Source of the DNA: JBMOLK01 sp049325575
GTDB lineage: Bacteria; Bacillota; Clostridia; Acetivibrionales; Acetivibrionaceae
Length of the DNA stretch: 14,714 bases
NCBI GenBank assembly: GCA_049325575.1
Contig: JBMOLK010000121.1
Coordinates: 1-14,714 of the forward strand
Direction: 5' to 3'
Shown here: piece by piece, positions 1 to 7,415 of the stretch
Position numbering within the stretch: the stretch's first letter is position 1
Layout of the letters: each line of letters starts with the position of its first letter
Translations under genes and position numbers: made by a program
Notes under the pieces: generated by a model
Seen by the model: the letters and a program-made list of their open reading frames with translations, nothing else
Databases searched by the model: none
Told to the model about the DNA's origin: nothing

Positions 1-1160
1 TCCGCTTCACCTTCCACAATAAGAACCATACTGTCTTCAAGGCTTACTACCATACCCTGGTTAATCACCTGTTCAATAGGTATCCTGTAGGGATTTCCGC
101 TGTCATCCCTTCCCTGTGCAAGTACTTCTTCCAGTTTTTTACCGGTTAGTTCATCTTCACCAACACCAAACAGCCTTTGTGCTTCAAAATTAGTAAATGT
201 AACAATGCCTTTTTCGTCGGTGGTTATCACTGCATCCCCTATGCTGGAAAGAGTAATTCTAAGCCATTCATGCTGCCTTTGAAGCTTCCTGTAAGTACTT
301 AGAACCTTTTTTTTCAGATATCTGATATATACTTGTAAAAGTATGAAAAGAACTAGGACACATAAAACTGCAATTATAGCCTTGTTCCTTTGGGATTCCT
401 TATGATATTTTGATGGTTCAAAGAAATACTTCCTGTATAGTTCTTCGTATACTCCCTTTTTTCTTAGCATATCAAGCCTTTTATTTATATAGTCAACAAG
501 CTGTGGATTACCTTTTCTCACACCATAGGCTACATCTACTGGAAAAAGATTAGTCTGCTGTGGAACTATTTTCCCTTTTAAACCCATTTCGATCAAGTAG
601 TAGTTTACTACCTCCTGGTTCTCAAACAGAATATCTATATCTCCCTTACTTAGCGCATTTACTGCATCTTCAATGGTTATAAACGTTACATAATCCTTAA
701 TACCGACATCCTTAAGCAAGATAGTCTCGGTGTACTGTCCCTTTCCCACGCCCACCCGATACTTCTTTAAGTCATCCAAAGTAATTCTGGGCATGTCCTT
801 TTTGGAATAAATAGATATGTAAGAGCTTAGCACTGCTTGTGAAAAAAGAACTTCCTGTTTTCTTTCTTCATTTACTGCAATTAAGCCGCATGTATCAATC
901 TCACCGTTTTTAAGTCTTGTGTATACCTTATACCAACTATTTTTACTATACTTTATCTTGTAATCTTCGCTTCTGAATATATGCCTGTTAAGATCTATTT
1001 CAAATCCGTGAAGATCGTCATCCTGGACAAACTTATATGGAGGATAACCATCTTCCCCTTCAAATACCAGTACTTCAGGACTGGCAAAAAGCATCTGGCT
1101 ACTAATCAATAATACAACAAATAACAATAGGAACAGCTTATATTTATTGACCTGCATCAT
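1..1160 (-). CDS. Membrane sensor with extracellular solute-binding domain and PAS domain (partial, C-terminus beyond window)
   Basis: This open frame was translated from the minus strand: it has no stop over 386 codons and runs off the left edge. A GGAGGAAT Shine-Dalgarno sits directly upstream of tandem ATGs at 1160 and 1157. Residues 1-26 form a signal peptide (basic start, long Leu/Val core). Residues about 30-245 resemble a bacterial family 3 solute-binding domain (periplasmic amino-acid-binding fold). Visible fragments include GYPPYKFV near the start, GFEIDLNR, RVGVGKGQ and ending VYEELYRKYF. A single transmembrane helix lies at about 258-280. A PAS domain begins near residue 300 (IGDAVITTDEKGIVTFTN). 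This order matches EvgS/BvgS-like sensor kinases or sensory diguanylate cyclases; the output domain is outside the window, so which of these it is cannot be told. It would bind a small ligand outside the cell and signal inward. It is divergent from the radical SAM operon. Confidence 0.85.
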   Translation of the reverse strand, partial: MMQVNKYKLFLLLFVVLLISSQMLFASPEVLVFEGEDGYPPYKFVQDDDLHGFEIDLNRHIFRSEDYKIKYSKNSWYKVYTRLKNGEIDTCGLIAVNEERKQEVLFSQAVLSSYISIYSKKDMPRITLDDLKKYRVGVGKGQYTETILLKDVGIKDYVTFITIEDAVNALSKGDIDILFENQEVVNYYLIEMGLKGKIVPQQTNLFPVDVAYGVRKGNPQLVDYINKRLDMLRKKGVYEELYRKYFFEPSKYHKESQRNKAIIAVLCVLVLFILLQVYIRYLKKKVLSTYRKLQRQHEWLRITLSSIGDAVITTDEKGIVTFTNFEAQRLFGVGEDELTGKKLEEVLAQGRDDSGNPYRIPIEQVINQGMVVSLEDSMVLIVEGEA

Positions 1161-1313
1161 ATTCCTCCAGATTAAGTTATTAAAATCCCGAAACCATATG
1201 AAACTAAAGTGACATTAAAACTTATAAGACTGATACGAACAAATTTATAATTCAATATGAAAAGCCAAATTAAAAGTAAATCATGATTATCAAAAGAACA
1301 ATATCCTACTATT

Positions 1314-1343
1314 ATTATATAAAAAGTACGATATGTTTTTCAA
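1314..1343 (-). promoter_or_regulatory. Sigma-A-type promoter for the sensor gene
   Basis: On the minus strand there is TTGAAA (1343-1338), an 18-base spacer and a perfect TATAAT (1319-1314). It predicts a leader of roughly 150 bases before the sensor gene start at 1160. This is motif matching only. Confidence 0.55.
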
Positions 1344-1502
1344 CACATTTTTCTTTAATAGAACCATATTAGTATAAAAATAATAGTATAAAAGCCCCAT
1401 TTAGCGAGAAATCTGGTATTAACATAAACAACACACCATTAAATACCAATTATTTCGAAACAGCTGACACATACCGCCAGTTCTTAATGTGTATAATAAT
1501 TT

Positions 1503-1516
1503 CGAACATATGTTTG
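1503..1516. promoter_or_regulatory. LexA (SOS) box upstream of the radical SAM DNA-repair operon
   Basis: CGAACATATGTTTG matches the Gram-positive LexA/DinR operator CGAACRNRYGTTYC at all defined positions except the last base. The half sites are a near-perfect dyad with one mismatch. The box overlaps the -35 element of the promoter at 1514-1542, which is a classical repressor position. The genes downstream belong to families annotated as DNA repair or modification, which fits SOS control. Confidence 0.7.
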
Positions 1517-1542
1517 ATTTTCAGCACCATTTATGGTAAAAT
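1514..1542 (+). promoter_or_regulatory. Sigma-A-type promoter for the radical SAM operon
   Basis: TTGATT (1514-1519), a 17-base spacer and TAAAAT (1537-1542) form a good vegetative promoter. It starts about 60 bases before the ATG at 1575 and overlaps the LexA box, so LexA binding should block it. Confidence 0.65.
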
Positions 1543-1574
1543 TTATTTATGTCTTAACATAGGAGGTGGTCTTT

Positions 1575-2873
1575 ATGGAGCTTCAAAAAAAACTTGAAAT
1601 ACTATCAGCTGCAGCCAAATATGATGTTTCATGTTCTTCAAGCGGCAGCAACAGGAAGAATTCCAAAGGTGGCTTGGGAAACAGCGCCGCCTGTGGAATC
1701 TGTCACAGTTGGTCGGACGATGGAAGGTGCATTTCTCTTTTGAAGATACTTCTAACCAATTATTGTGTTTATGACTGTGCTTACTGTGTAAATAGAAAAT
1801 CCAACGATATACCGCGAGCAACATTTACCCCACAGGAGGTTGCCTGTCTCACCATTAATTTTTACAGGCGAAACTATATAGAAGGACTGTTTTTAAGCTC
1901 TTCAATCATAAAGAATCCAAACTACACTATGGAGCTTCTCTTTGAGTCTGTAAGAATTCTGCGTGAAGAACATAATTTTAACGGCTATATTCACATAAAA
2001 GCAATTCCTGGAGCTGACCTCGCTCTTATAGAAGAAACCGGAAAGCTTGTTGACAGGATGAGCGTAAACATCGAGCTTCCATCCGTCAAAGGTCTTAAAT
2101 TATTGGCGCCTCAAAAAGAAAGAGAATCTATTTTAAAACCTATGGGCTTTATAACATCTAAAATTGTTGAAAAAAATGAAGAGCGAAAAATTCTAAGGAG
2201 AGCTCCCATGTTTGTACCTGCCGGTCAAAGTACTCAGTTAATTGTAGGTGCTACACCGGACCATGATATAAATATAATAAAGCTTTCGGAAAAACTCTAT
2301 AAATACTACAGCTTGAAAAGAGTTTATTATTCCGCATATGTACCTGTGTCTAAAAATCCCCTGCTTCCTGCTATCAGTAATCCTCCTCTTTTAAGAGAAC
2401 ACCGGCTTTATCAGGCAGACTGGCTTCTAAGGTACTACGGGTTTACCGCCAATGAACTCCTTGATGATCAAAACCCCGACTTTGACACCCGTTTGGATCC
2501 TAAAGCAAATTGGGCACTCAACAATATTGCTCACTTCCCGGTGGAGGTTAACCGGGCCGATTATGAAATGCTTCTTCGCGTACCCGGTATAGGAGTCCGT
2601 TCAGCAAAGAAAATAATTATGGCAAGGAAAGTAAAATCCCTTAATTATGAAGATCTAAAAAAACTGGGTATTGTTTTAAAGCGAGCCAGGTTTTTTATAA
2701 CCTGTAAGGGAAAATACTTTAGTGAAATTGGTATGAGTCAACCGCTTATAAAGCAAGCTTTAACCGATGAGTATAAAGTGACCGGCATTAAGACAGAGTG
2801 GGAGCAGATTTCGCTCTTTTCTCTCATGCCTTCAATTGAAGATAATATAATGAGTATAACGGGTGAGCTATAA
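1575..2873 (+). CDS. Putative DNA modification/repair radical SAM protein (TIGR03916-like)
   Basis: The protein is 432 residues from the ATG at 1575. An AGGAGGTGG Shine-Dalgarno at 1561-1569 favours this start over an upstream in-frame GTG that lies inside that site. The radical SAM cluster motif CX3CX2C is C64, C68, C71 (TNYCVYDCAYC). The N-terminus has extra cysteines at 20, 40, 43 and 52 that could hold a second iron-sulfur site (inference). A helix-hairpin-helix lies near residues 323-347 with the hairpin RVPGIGVRSAKKI, a DNA-contacting element. Families of this type are known as radical SAM proteins linked to uracil-DNA-glycosylase-like partners; the reaction is unknown. The stop overlaps the next ATG (TAATG), so the two are translationally coupled. 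The promoter carries an SOS box. Confidence 0.9.
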   Translation: MELQKKLEILSAAAKYDVSCSSSGSNRKNSKGGLGNSAACGICHSWSDDGRCISLLKILLTNYCVYDCAYCVNRKSNDIPRATFTPQEVACLTINFYRRNYIEGLFLSSSIIKNPNYTMELLFESVRILREEHNFNGYIHIKAIPGADLALIEETGKLVDRMSVNIELPSVKGLKLLAPQKERESILKPMGFITSKIVEKNEERKILRRAPMFVPAGQSTQLIVGATPDHDINIIKLSEKLYKYYSLKRVYYSAYVPVSKNPLLPAISNPPLLREHRLYQADWLLRYYGFTANELLDDQNPDFDTRLDPKANWALNNIAHFPVEVNRADYEMLLRVPGIGVRSAKKIIMARKVKSLNYEDLKKLGIVLKRARFFITCKGKYFSEIGMSQPLIKQALTDEYKVTGIKTEWEQISLFSLMPSIEDNIMSITGEL

Positions 2874-3607
2874 TGATTAACTACTACTATGACGGTAGCT
2901 TTGAAGGACTTTTAACTTCAGTATATGAGGCATATTACAGCGGTGAACCTCCAAATAGCATTGTACCGCATAAAAATATGCAGGAAAATATATTCCAAAA
3001 GAATGTACATATCAAAACAGATAGTGAAAAAGCCTCAAAGGTTTATAAAGCAATATATCAAAAAATTTCATATAGTGCTCTTAAGAATGTTTACCATGCT
3101 TACCTCTCGGAACTTGAATGTATTGACTACAGCATTTATCAATACTTAAAACTGGGTTTTAAAATGGGTAAGTCAGTGGATCTTTTACTTTCGGATGAAA
3201 GGGTATTATCTATTCACTCTGCATCTAGAAAGGTTCGCGGTGAAAGTCATAGAATGCTTGGCTTACTTAGATTCAGGAAGCTTAGTGGAGAAATATATTA
3301 TGCCCCCTATTCCCCTGACTATAACATTACCGCCATGATTTTTCCCCATTTTGTCAAAAGACTTTCAGATCAGATGTGGGTGATCCATGATACCAGGAGA
3401 AACTATGCGGCCGCCTATGATAAAAACGAATGTGTCCTTATAGATCTTCCTTCAGAGTTTCAATATCATGTAAACAAAGGTGATGACCACTATGAGCTTT
3501 TATGGAAGAAATATTTTAAGAGTATTTGCATTAAAGGCCGAATAAATCCAAGGCTTCAAAAGCAGCATATGCCCACCAGGTATTGGAAATACCTGGTGGA
3601 GAAGTGA
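2873..3607 (+). CDS. Probable DNA metabolism protein, radical SAM partner (TIGR03915/DUF4130-like)
   Basis: This 244-residue soluble protein starts at the ATG of a TAATG overlap with the radical SAM gene, with GGGTGAG at 2861-2867 as ribosome binding site. I assign it to the TIGR03915/DUF4130 group from its opening (YYYDGSFEGLLTSVYEAY), the central HRMLGLLRFR, the later PHFVKRLSDQMWVIHDTRR and its constant partnership with this radical SAM family. It is rich in Tyr, His and Arg and has no signal peptide or membrane segment. In related proteins a uracil-DNA-glycosylase domain is fused or encoded next door. Here the chain stops near residue 244 with no such domain, and none is encoded before the terminator. 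The biochemical role is unknown; a step in DNA base repair or processing is inferred from partner and SOS-type promoter. Confidence 0.85.
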   Translation: MINYYYDGSFEGLLTSVYEAYYSGEPPNSIVPHKNMQENIFQKNVHIKTDSEKASKVYKAIYQKISYSALKNVYHAYLSELECIDYSIYQYLKLGFKMGKSVDLLLSDERVLSIHSASRKVRGESHRMLGLLRFRKLSGEIYYAPYSPDYNITAMIFPHFVKRLSDQMWVIHDTRRNYAAAYDKNECVLIDLPSEFQYHVNKGDDHYELLWKKYFKSICIKGRINPRLQKQHMPTRYWKYLVEK

Positions 3608-3635
3608 CAGAAATTCAAAACAGTTCCTGCTATAA

Positions 3636-3666
3636 AAAAACCCTCCGGACAAACCAGAGGGTTTTT
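3636..3666. terminator. Bidirectional rho-independent terminator
   Basis: CCCTCCGG (3641-3648) pairs with CCAGAGGG (3654-3661) across a 5-base loop with one mismatch. It is flanked by an A-run on the left and T-run on the right, so both strands end in a U-tract. It lies between two convergent genes and would end both the radical SAM operon and the GH5-GH8 gene. Confidence 0.9.
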
Positions 3667-3706
3667 AATAACTTGATTTTTATTTAGCATCATTTTAACT
3701 GATAAA

Positions 3707-6529
3707 TTACTGTTTTGGGAACTTATCAATTATTCTAAGTATATACCTTTTAAGCAGAGTCAAATCGGTTGAGTTTATTAAGCCATCCCCATTTAAGTCT
3801 CCAGCCCAAAGATCATCTTCAACTGCCGGGAAGTCATTTATAATCTTTAACACGTATCTCTTCATCAGAGTATAGTCGGTTGAGTTAATTGTTCCGTCAC
3901 CGCTTACATCGCCTACCAAACCTTGTGGAGGATTTGAAGGAGAAGGAGAAGGCTGTGTAGGAGTATAGTTGTAAAGGTTCGGGAAGTTACCGGTTGTATA
4001 TAGTAGTGCCATAAGTCTTAATGAGTTACCGTAATATGTATAATCACCCGAATCCTTAACCTTGATATTCTCATTATATATACCGCTTCCATAGGTCATA
4101 TCTGTACCTGTCATAGCTGCAGTTGCTGCCATGGATACGAATGACGGTGAATGCCACTGGCCTAACAGTGTTCCTGTAATTGTGTATCCATCCTTAATAT
4201 TGGCTATACCAATGTTCTTATAGAATGCGGATAAAGCATCACAGTCCTGTTTTGCCTGCGGTGTTCCAAACCAGCTGTAGTCAATAGCAGCTCTCCAGTG
4301 GTAACGTACTGCGTCATACTTGAAGTCATATCCCATATTTGTAGCTTTTGTACCTTCTGCAGTACACCAGTCAGGAACAAGACCTGTATTGTTATTGTAC
4401 TGGCTTGCTTTTTTAACAATTTCATAACCTTTATTGGCTACATTAATCCATCCTGTATTACCTGTGAAGTCTGCAAAAATCCTATACCATGCAGGAGCAA
4501 AATATGAAGGATTTGTTACTGTTGATCCTCCCCACATGTCACCAGGCTTCAGAACGTATGTTCCAGGTTCAACCATTTTATTGTACATGTTTCCAATGAG
4601 TGTTCTTGCTTCATTTCCATAATTATATTTACTGCTTGAGCCCCACTTCTTGCTTGCAAATACAAGTGCCACGGCTATATCTTCATCAGCATCTGTAGCA
4701 GCACCTACTCCGCCGTCAGAAGTTGTAATGTTTCCATTAGCATCTATATGCCAGCTCATAACTCCGTTTGTGTTAAAGTATTTCTTAACATAACCGTACA
4801 GATCGTCAAACAGAGCCTGTTCACCAAAGTATACCGACAACAGCATACCATAGCCCATTCCTTCTGAAACAGTGTCATAGTTTGTAGCAGCATCCCTCTG
4901 AACTCTTTTGAATCCGCCAGCTCCGCTGGTAGTAATATGTGTACTCTTCCAATCTTCCCATTCAGCTTTCAAGAGTTGATTTGCAGTATTCTGATCGCTT
5001 GCAAGCGTGCTCTGTCCGAATGGGTATTTTGCATTGTACGGGAATGACATTGAACCTGTGGATGTTGTTGTAGGTGTAGGATTCTGCGAAGGAATTGTTG
5101 GTGTTGGTGTTGCCGTCGGTCTTACTGATGTTGTAGCTGTTGGTGTTGGTCTTACTGATGGTGATGGTTGAATTGATGGTACAGTTCCACCATAGTATTG
5201 AGTTACAGTTATACCGTTCGAACCAAGAGGTATCTGATGGTCAAGCCCAATAAACTTTCCGCTGGCATTTTGCCATAAAGCAGGCTTTAATAAAGCATAC
5301 TTTTCTTCATCCCATGTCATAAAGTCATGAAGCACAAGACCTCCGGTATCTCCAGAGTTTGCATTGAAGCACCAGAAAGTGTGGCTGATTTTGTTCTCTA
5401 TCATATAGTCGCGCAAAGCTGTCATCCATTTCTGGTTGTCTCCACCATCCATGAATCCGCCCCATTCTCCAACAAGAAGAGGAGCTATTTTTTGTTCGTG
5501 TATGAATGCCCAGTTATCTCTCCAGACATCGTTATAAAGGGTTTCCTTGGTAAACCCTGCATAGAACCATGGTTGCCTCCATACCAATGGACCGTAATCA
5601 TGTGGTGAATATACCAACTGATCCTGGTGAGCGCCGAGGTTAAGTGGAAGATCCTTTACACCTCTTAGATTTCCACCCCACCAGTTAAAATAGTATTTAC
5701 TTTCTTTTCCATATTCATCTACAGCAGTATAATCATAACCTGGCTTTGGATATACTTCTATACCTTCTACCATTATAAGAAGATTTGGGTTTACTGCAAG
5801 AATCCTTTTTGCACATGTTTCTGCAGCATGCTTCCAGTTATTCAAATCGGTAGAATTGTCCCATTTTGCCATTTTAGCCTCTCCAGGTTTTCCATGAGGC
5901 TCATTTTCGATGTCGAATGCAAGAATTGTATCATCATTTTTATACCTGTTAGCCAGCCATTCCTGAGTTGAGATCCATATTTCAGTAGTATATGTATCAT
6001 CATACCAAAGAGGATAAATATGTCCCATAGCTTCAGATGCCGGGCTATGAATATCGATCATAATCTTCATGCCGACTTCCTTACAGCTCTGGACAGCAAA
6101 GTCAAATATTTCAAGGCTGTTTTTGCCTACCAGTTCTGGGTTGGTATAGGTATTTACATTTGCCTTTGGATAAATTCCATTCATCCATTCGTAGATAATC
6201 TGTGTTGACATAGGGATTCTCAAGAAGTTAATACCCCTGTCAGCCATTGATTTTAATGCAGCCTTCATGTTAGCGCTCCAAACACCGTCAAAAACATTTG
6301 TACCGGTGTTGTATCCAAACCAGTTGGCACCTGTCAACCATACTTCTCTACCGTTCATATCAACTATTTTGTTACCTTCAACATGGAGCCAGTCATCATT
6401 AGGTGAACCTGCTGCAAAAACAGTAGAGTTACCGGTTTCTTCTGCCATTGTAACCGACATGGGCAGCATAGGCACCATTGAAGTAAATATCAAAACAAAC
6501 ACCAAAAATAAAACTTTTAATCTCCTCAT
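3707..6529 (-). CDS. Cellulosomal bifunctional GH5-GH8 glycoside hydrolase with type I dockerin
   Basis: The protein is 940 residues. TAAGGAGGT lies before the ATG at 6529. A signal peptide covers about residues 1-29. The GH5 domain (about 45-425) resembles GH5_1 endoglucanases: acid/base E210 in DIENEPHG and nucleophile E355 in LVGEWGG. A Pro/Thr/Ser linker spans about 447-495. The GH8 domain (about 494-855) closely follows CelA of Clostridium thermocellum: acid/base E556 (TVSEGMGYG), D613 in TDADED, and base D739 with neighbours Y738 and R742 (YDAVR). The E-to-D spacing of 183 residues equals CelA E95 to D278 as I recall it. A second short linker leads to a dockerin (about 871-937) with two calcium loops, GDVSGDGTINSTD and GDLNGDGLINSTD, each with Ser-Thr and Lys-Arg recognition residues, typical of type I cohesin binding. 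It should be secreted and docked on a scaffoldin to cut beta-1,4-glucan. It has no carbohydrate-binding module of its own. A terminator follows. Confidence 0.95.
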   Translation of the reverse strand: MRRLKVLFLVFVLIFTSMVPMLPMSVTMAEETGNSTVFAAGSPNDDWLHVEGNKIVDMNGREVWLTGANWFGYNTGTNVFDGVWSANMKAALKSMADRGINFLRIPMSTQIIYEWMNGIYPKANVNTYTNPELVGKNSLEIFDFAVQSCKEVGMKIMIDIHSPASEAMGHIYPLWYDDTYTTEIWISTQEWLANRYKNDDTILAFDIENEPHGKPGEAKMAKWDNSTDLNNWKHAAETCAKRILAVNPNLLIMVEGIEVYPKPGYDYTAVDEYGKESKYYFNWWGGNLRGVKDLPLNLGAHQDQLVYSPHDYGPLVWRQPWFYAGFTKETLYNDVWRDNWAFIHEQKIAPLLVGEWGGFMDGGDNQKWMTALRDYMIENKISHTFWCFNANSGDTGGLVLHDFMTWDEEKYALLKPALWQNASGKFIGLDHQIPLGSNGITVTQYYGGTVPSIQPSPSVRPTPTATTSVRPTATPTPTIPSQNPTPTTTSTGSMSFPYNAKYPFGQSTLASDQNTANQLLKAEWEDWKSTHITTSGAGGFKRVQRDAATNYDTVSEGMGYGMLLSVYFGEQALFDDLYGYVKKYFNTNGVMSWHIDANGNITTSDGGVGAATDADEDIAVALVFASKKWGSSSKYNYGNEARTLIGNMYNKMVEPGTYVLKPGDMWGGSTVTNPSYFAPAWYRIFADFTGNTGWINVANKGYEIVKKASQYNNNTGLVPDWCTAEGTKATNMGYDFKYDAVRYHWRAAIDYSWFGTPQAKQDCDALSAFYKNIGIANIKDGYTITGTLLGQWHSPSFVSMAATAAMTGTDMTYGSGIYNENIKVKDSGDYTYYGNSLRLMALLYTTGNFPNLYNYTPTQPSPSPSNPPQGLVGDVSGDGTINSTDYTLMKRYVLKIINDFPAVEDDLWAGDLNGDGLINSTDLTLLKRYILRIIDKFPKQ
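5118..5160 (-). repeat. Short direct repeat in the GH5-GH8 linker
   Basis: GGTCTTACTGATG (plus-strand reading) occurs at 5118-5130 and 5148-5160, a 30-base period. On the coding strand it gives the repeated SVRPT of the linker between the two catalytic domains. It probably reflects linker growth by slippage or unequal exchange. Confidence 0.6.
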
Positions 6530-6665
6530 TATATTACCTCCTTAAAAACAAATCTTCATAAAATAAAACTTGGTTTTCTTTATAATCTCTCTAGTCTTTC
6601 AGGTCTATATCAGGCTATTCCGGAAACTCCCCCTTTCAAATTACAGCTTTTTAAGTTACTTTAAG

Positions 6666-6695
6666 ATAATACAATTCTCCCCCCTTTTTTGTCTC
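6666..6695 (-). promoter_or_regulatory. Candidate sigma-A-type promoter for the GH5-GH8 gene
   Basis: On the minus strand there is GAGACA (6695-6690), an 18-base spacer and TATTAT (6671-6666), about 137 bases before the start codon. The -35 matches four of six consensus bases and the spacer is mostly purines, including a G-run. It is weak evidence; a SigI-driven promoter elsewhere in the leader is not excluded. Confidence 0.3.
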
Positions 6696-7138
6696 ACGGA
6701 AAAGTAACTGTAATTTTTATTAAAGCATATATTAATAAAATTTAACTCTCCAAAATACTTATGCGCGTTTAACCCATTATTTTAGTGGGTCAAACATAAT
6801 AAATTTGATAATAGCTTTATTCTGTTTCTTTTATAAAAGGAAAACTAACAAGAATACTGCATAAGAATTATAGTGGTAGATGATTATTGTGAAGTGTGCG
6901 GTATATATGAATTTCCTTTAGATTTATTACAGATTAGCTCCCTACATAATCATACATTATATTCCTTCCATTACATTCTATTCATATTAACGTTCTTATC
7001 TCTAATCTATTTCCACTATTTAGAATATTAACTCTACTTTATTAATTATATATTCTTATATACCATAATGCAAGATCAATGTAAAAGTTTTTAATTTTAG
7101 TTTATAAAGTGAAAACAGTATCTAATTAAAAGAAAAAT

Positions 7139-7158
7139 CCCCCGTAAAAAACCGGGGG
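7139..7158 (-). terminator. Rho-independent terminator downstream of rsgI
   Basis: CCCCCG (7139-7144) pairs with CGGGGG (7153-7158) around an 8-base loop. Read on the minus strand it is followed by a T-rich ATTTTTCTTTT tract. It lies about 257 bases after the rsgI stop and before the hydrolase gene, separating the two transcription units. Confidence 0.8.
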
Positions 7159-7179
7159 TTAAAGAATTATGTAGGGTAT

Positions 7180-7219
7180 AAGTAATGAAAATTTGCTTTA
7201 AAAAAGCAAACTATTACTT
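7180..7219. other. Imperfect hairpin downstream of rsgI
   Basis: AAGTAAT (7180-7186) pairs with ATTACTT (7213-7219), and inside it TTTGCTTT (7192-7199) pairs with AAAGCAAA (7203-7210) around a 3-base loop. There is no clean U-tract after it on either strand, so it may be a 3' stabilising structure of the rsgI message or an old insertion remnant. Confidence 0.5.
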
Positions 7220-7415
7220 CAAAATATATAAACAATTTAATTGAGTATATCTTATAAAATATTAGGGTACTTAATTTTTATAAATCGCTATTCAAAAAAT
7301 CACATTGGGCAGTCTCACATTCATGTATTTCCCTCTAAAATATATTTGCGAATTAAATCTTTTTTTCTGTGGGTTAGCGAAAAAATTCTTAACTTAACTT
7401 TAAAATCACATAATT

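Larger units (their letters stand above)
1161..1574. other. Divergent intergenic region between sensor gene and radical SAM operon
   Basis: This AT-rich 414-base gap holds a minus-strand promoter (1314-1343) and a plus-strand promoter with an SOS-type operator (1503-1542), listed separately. A weak 7-bp inverted repeat (TGGTATT at 1414, AATACCA at 1442) lies between them. I recognise no riboswitch class in the roughly 150-base leader of the sensor gene. Confidence 0.6.
6530..7415. other. Long AT-rich intergenic region between the glycoside hydrolase gene and rsgI
   Basis: This 886-base gap contains the hydrolase ribosome binding site (6536-6541), a candidate vegetative promoter (6666-6695), and two C-runs (CTCCCCC at 6627 and 6677, exactly 50 bases apart). 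It also has an ACCCA/TGGGT inverted repeat (6772-6790), a terminator (7139-7158) and a hairpin (7180-7219). No convincing gene or SigI-type promoter was seen. The rest is AT-rich without recognisable content. Confidence 0.6.

Noticed and set aside
6772..6790. ACCCA/TGGGT inverted repeat considered as a terminator
   Set aside because: The stem is only 5 bp with a 9-base loop and no U-tract on either side.
6873..7030. Small plus-strand reading frame with a CEVCG motif, starting at GTG
   Set aside because: It has no ribosome binding site, no ATG, and turns into low-complexity hydrophobic residues typical of AT-rich non-coding DNA.
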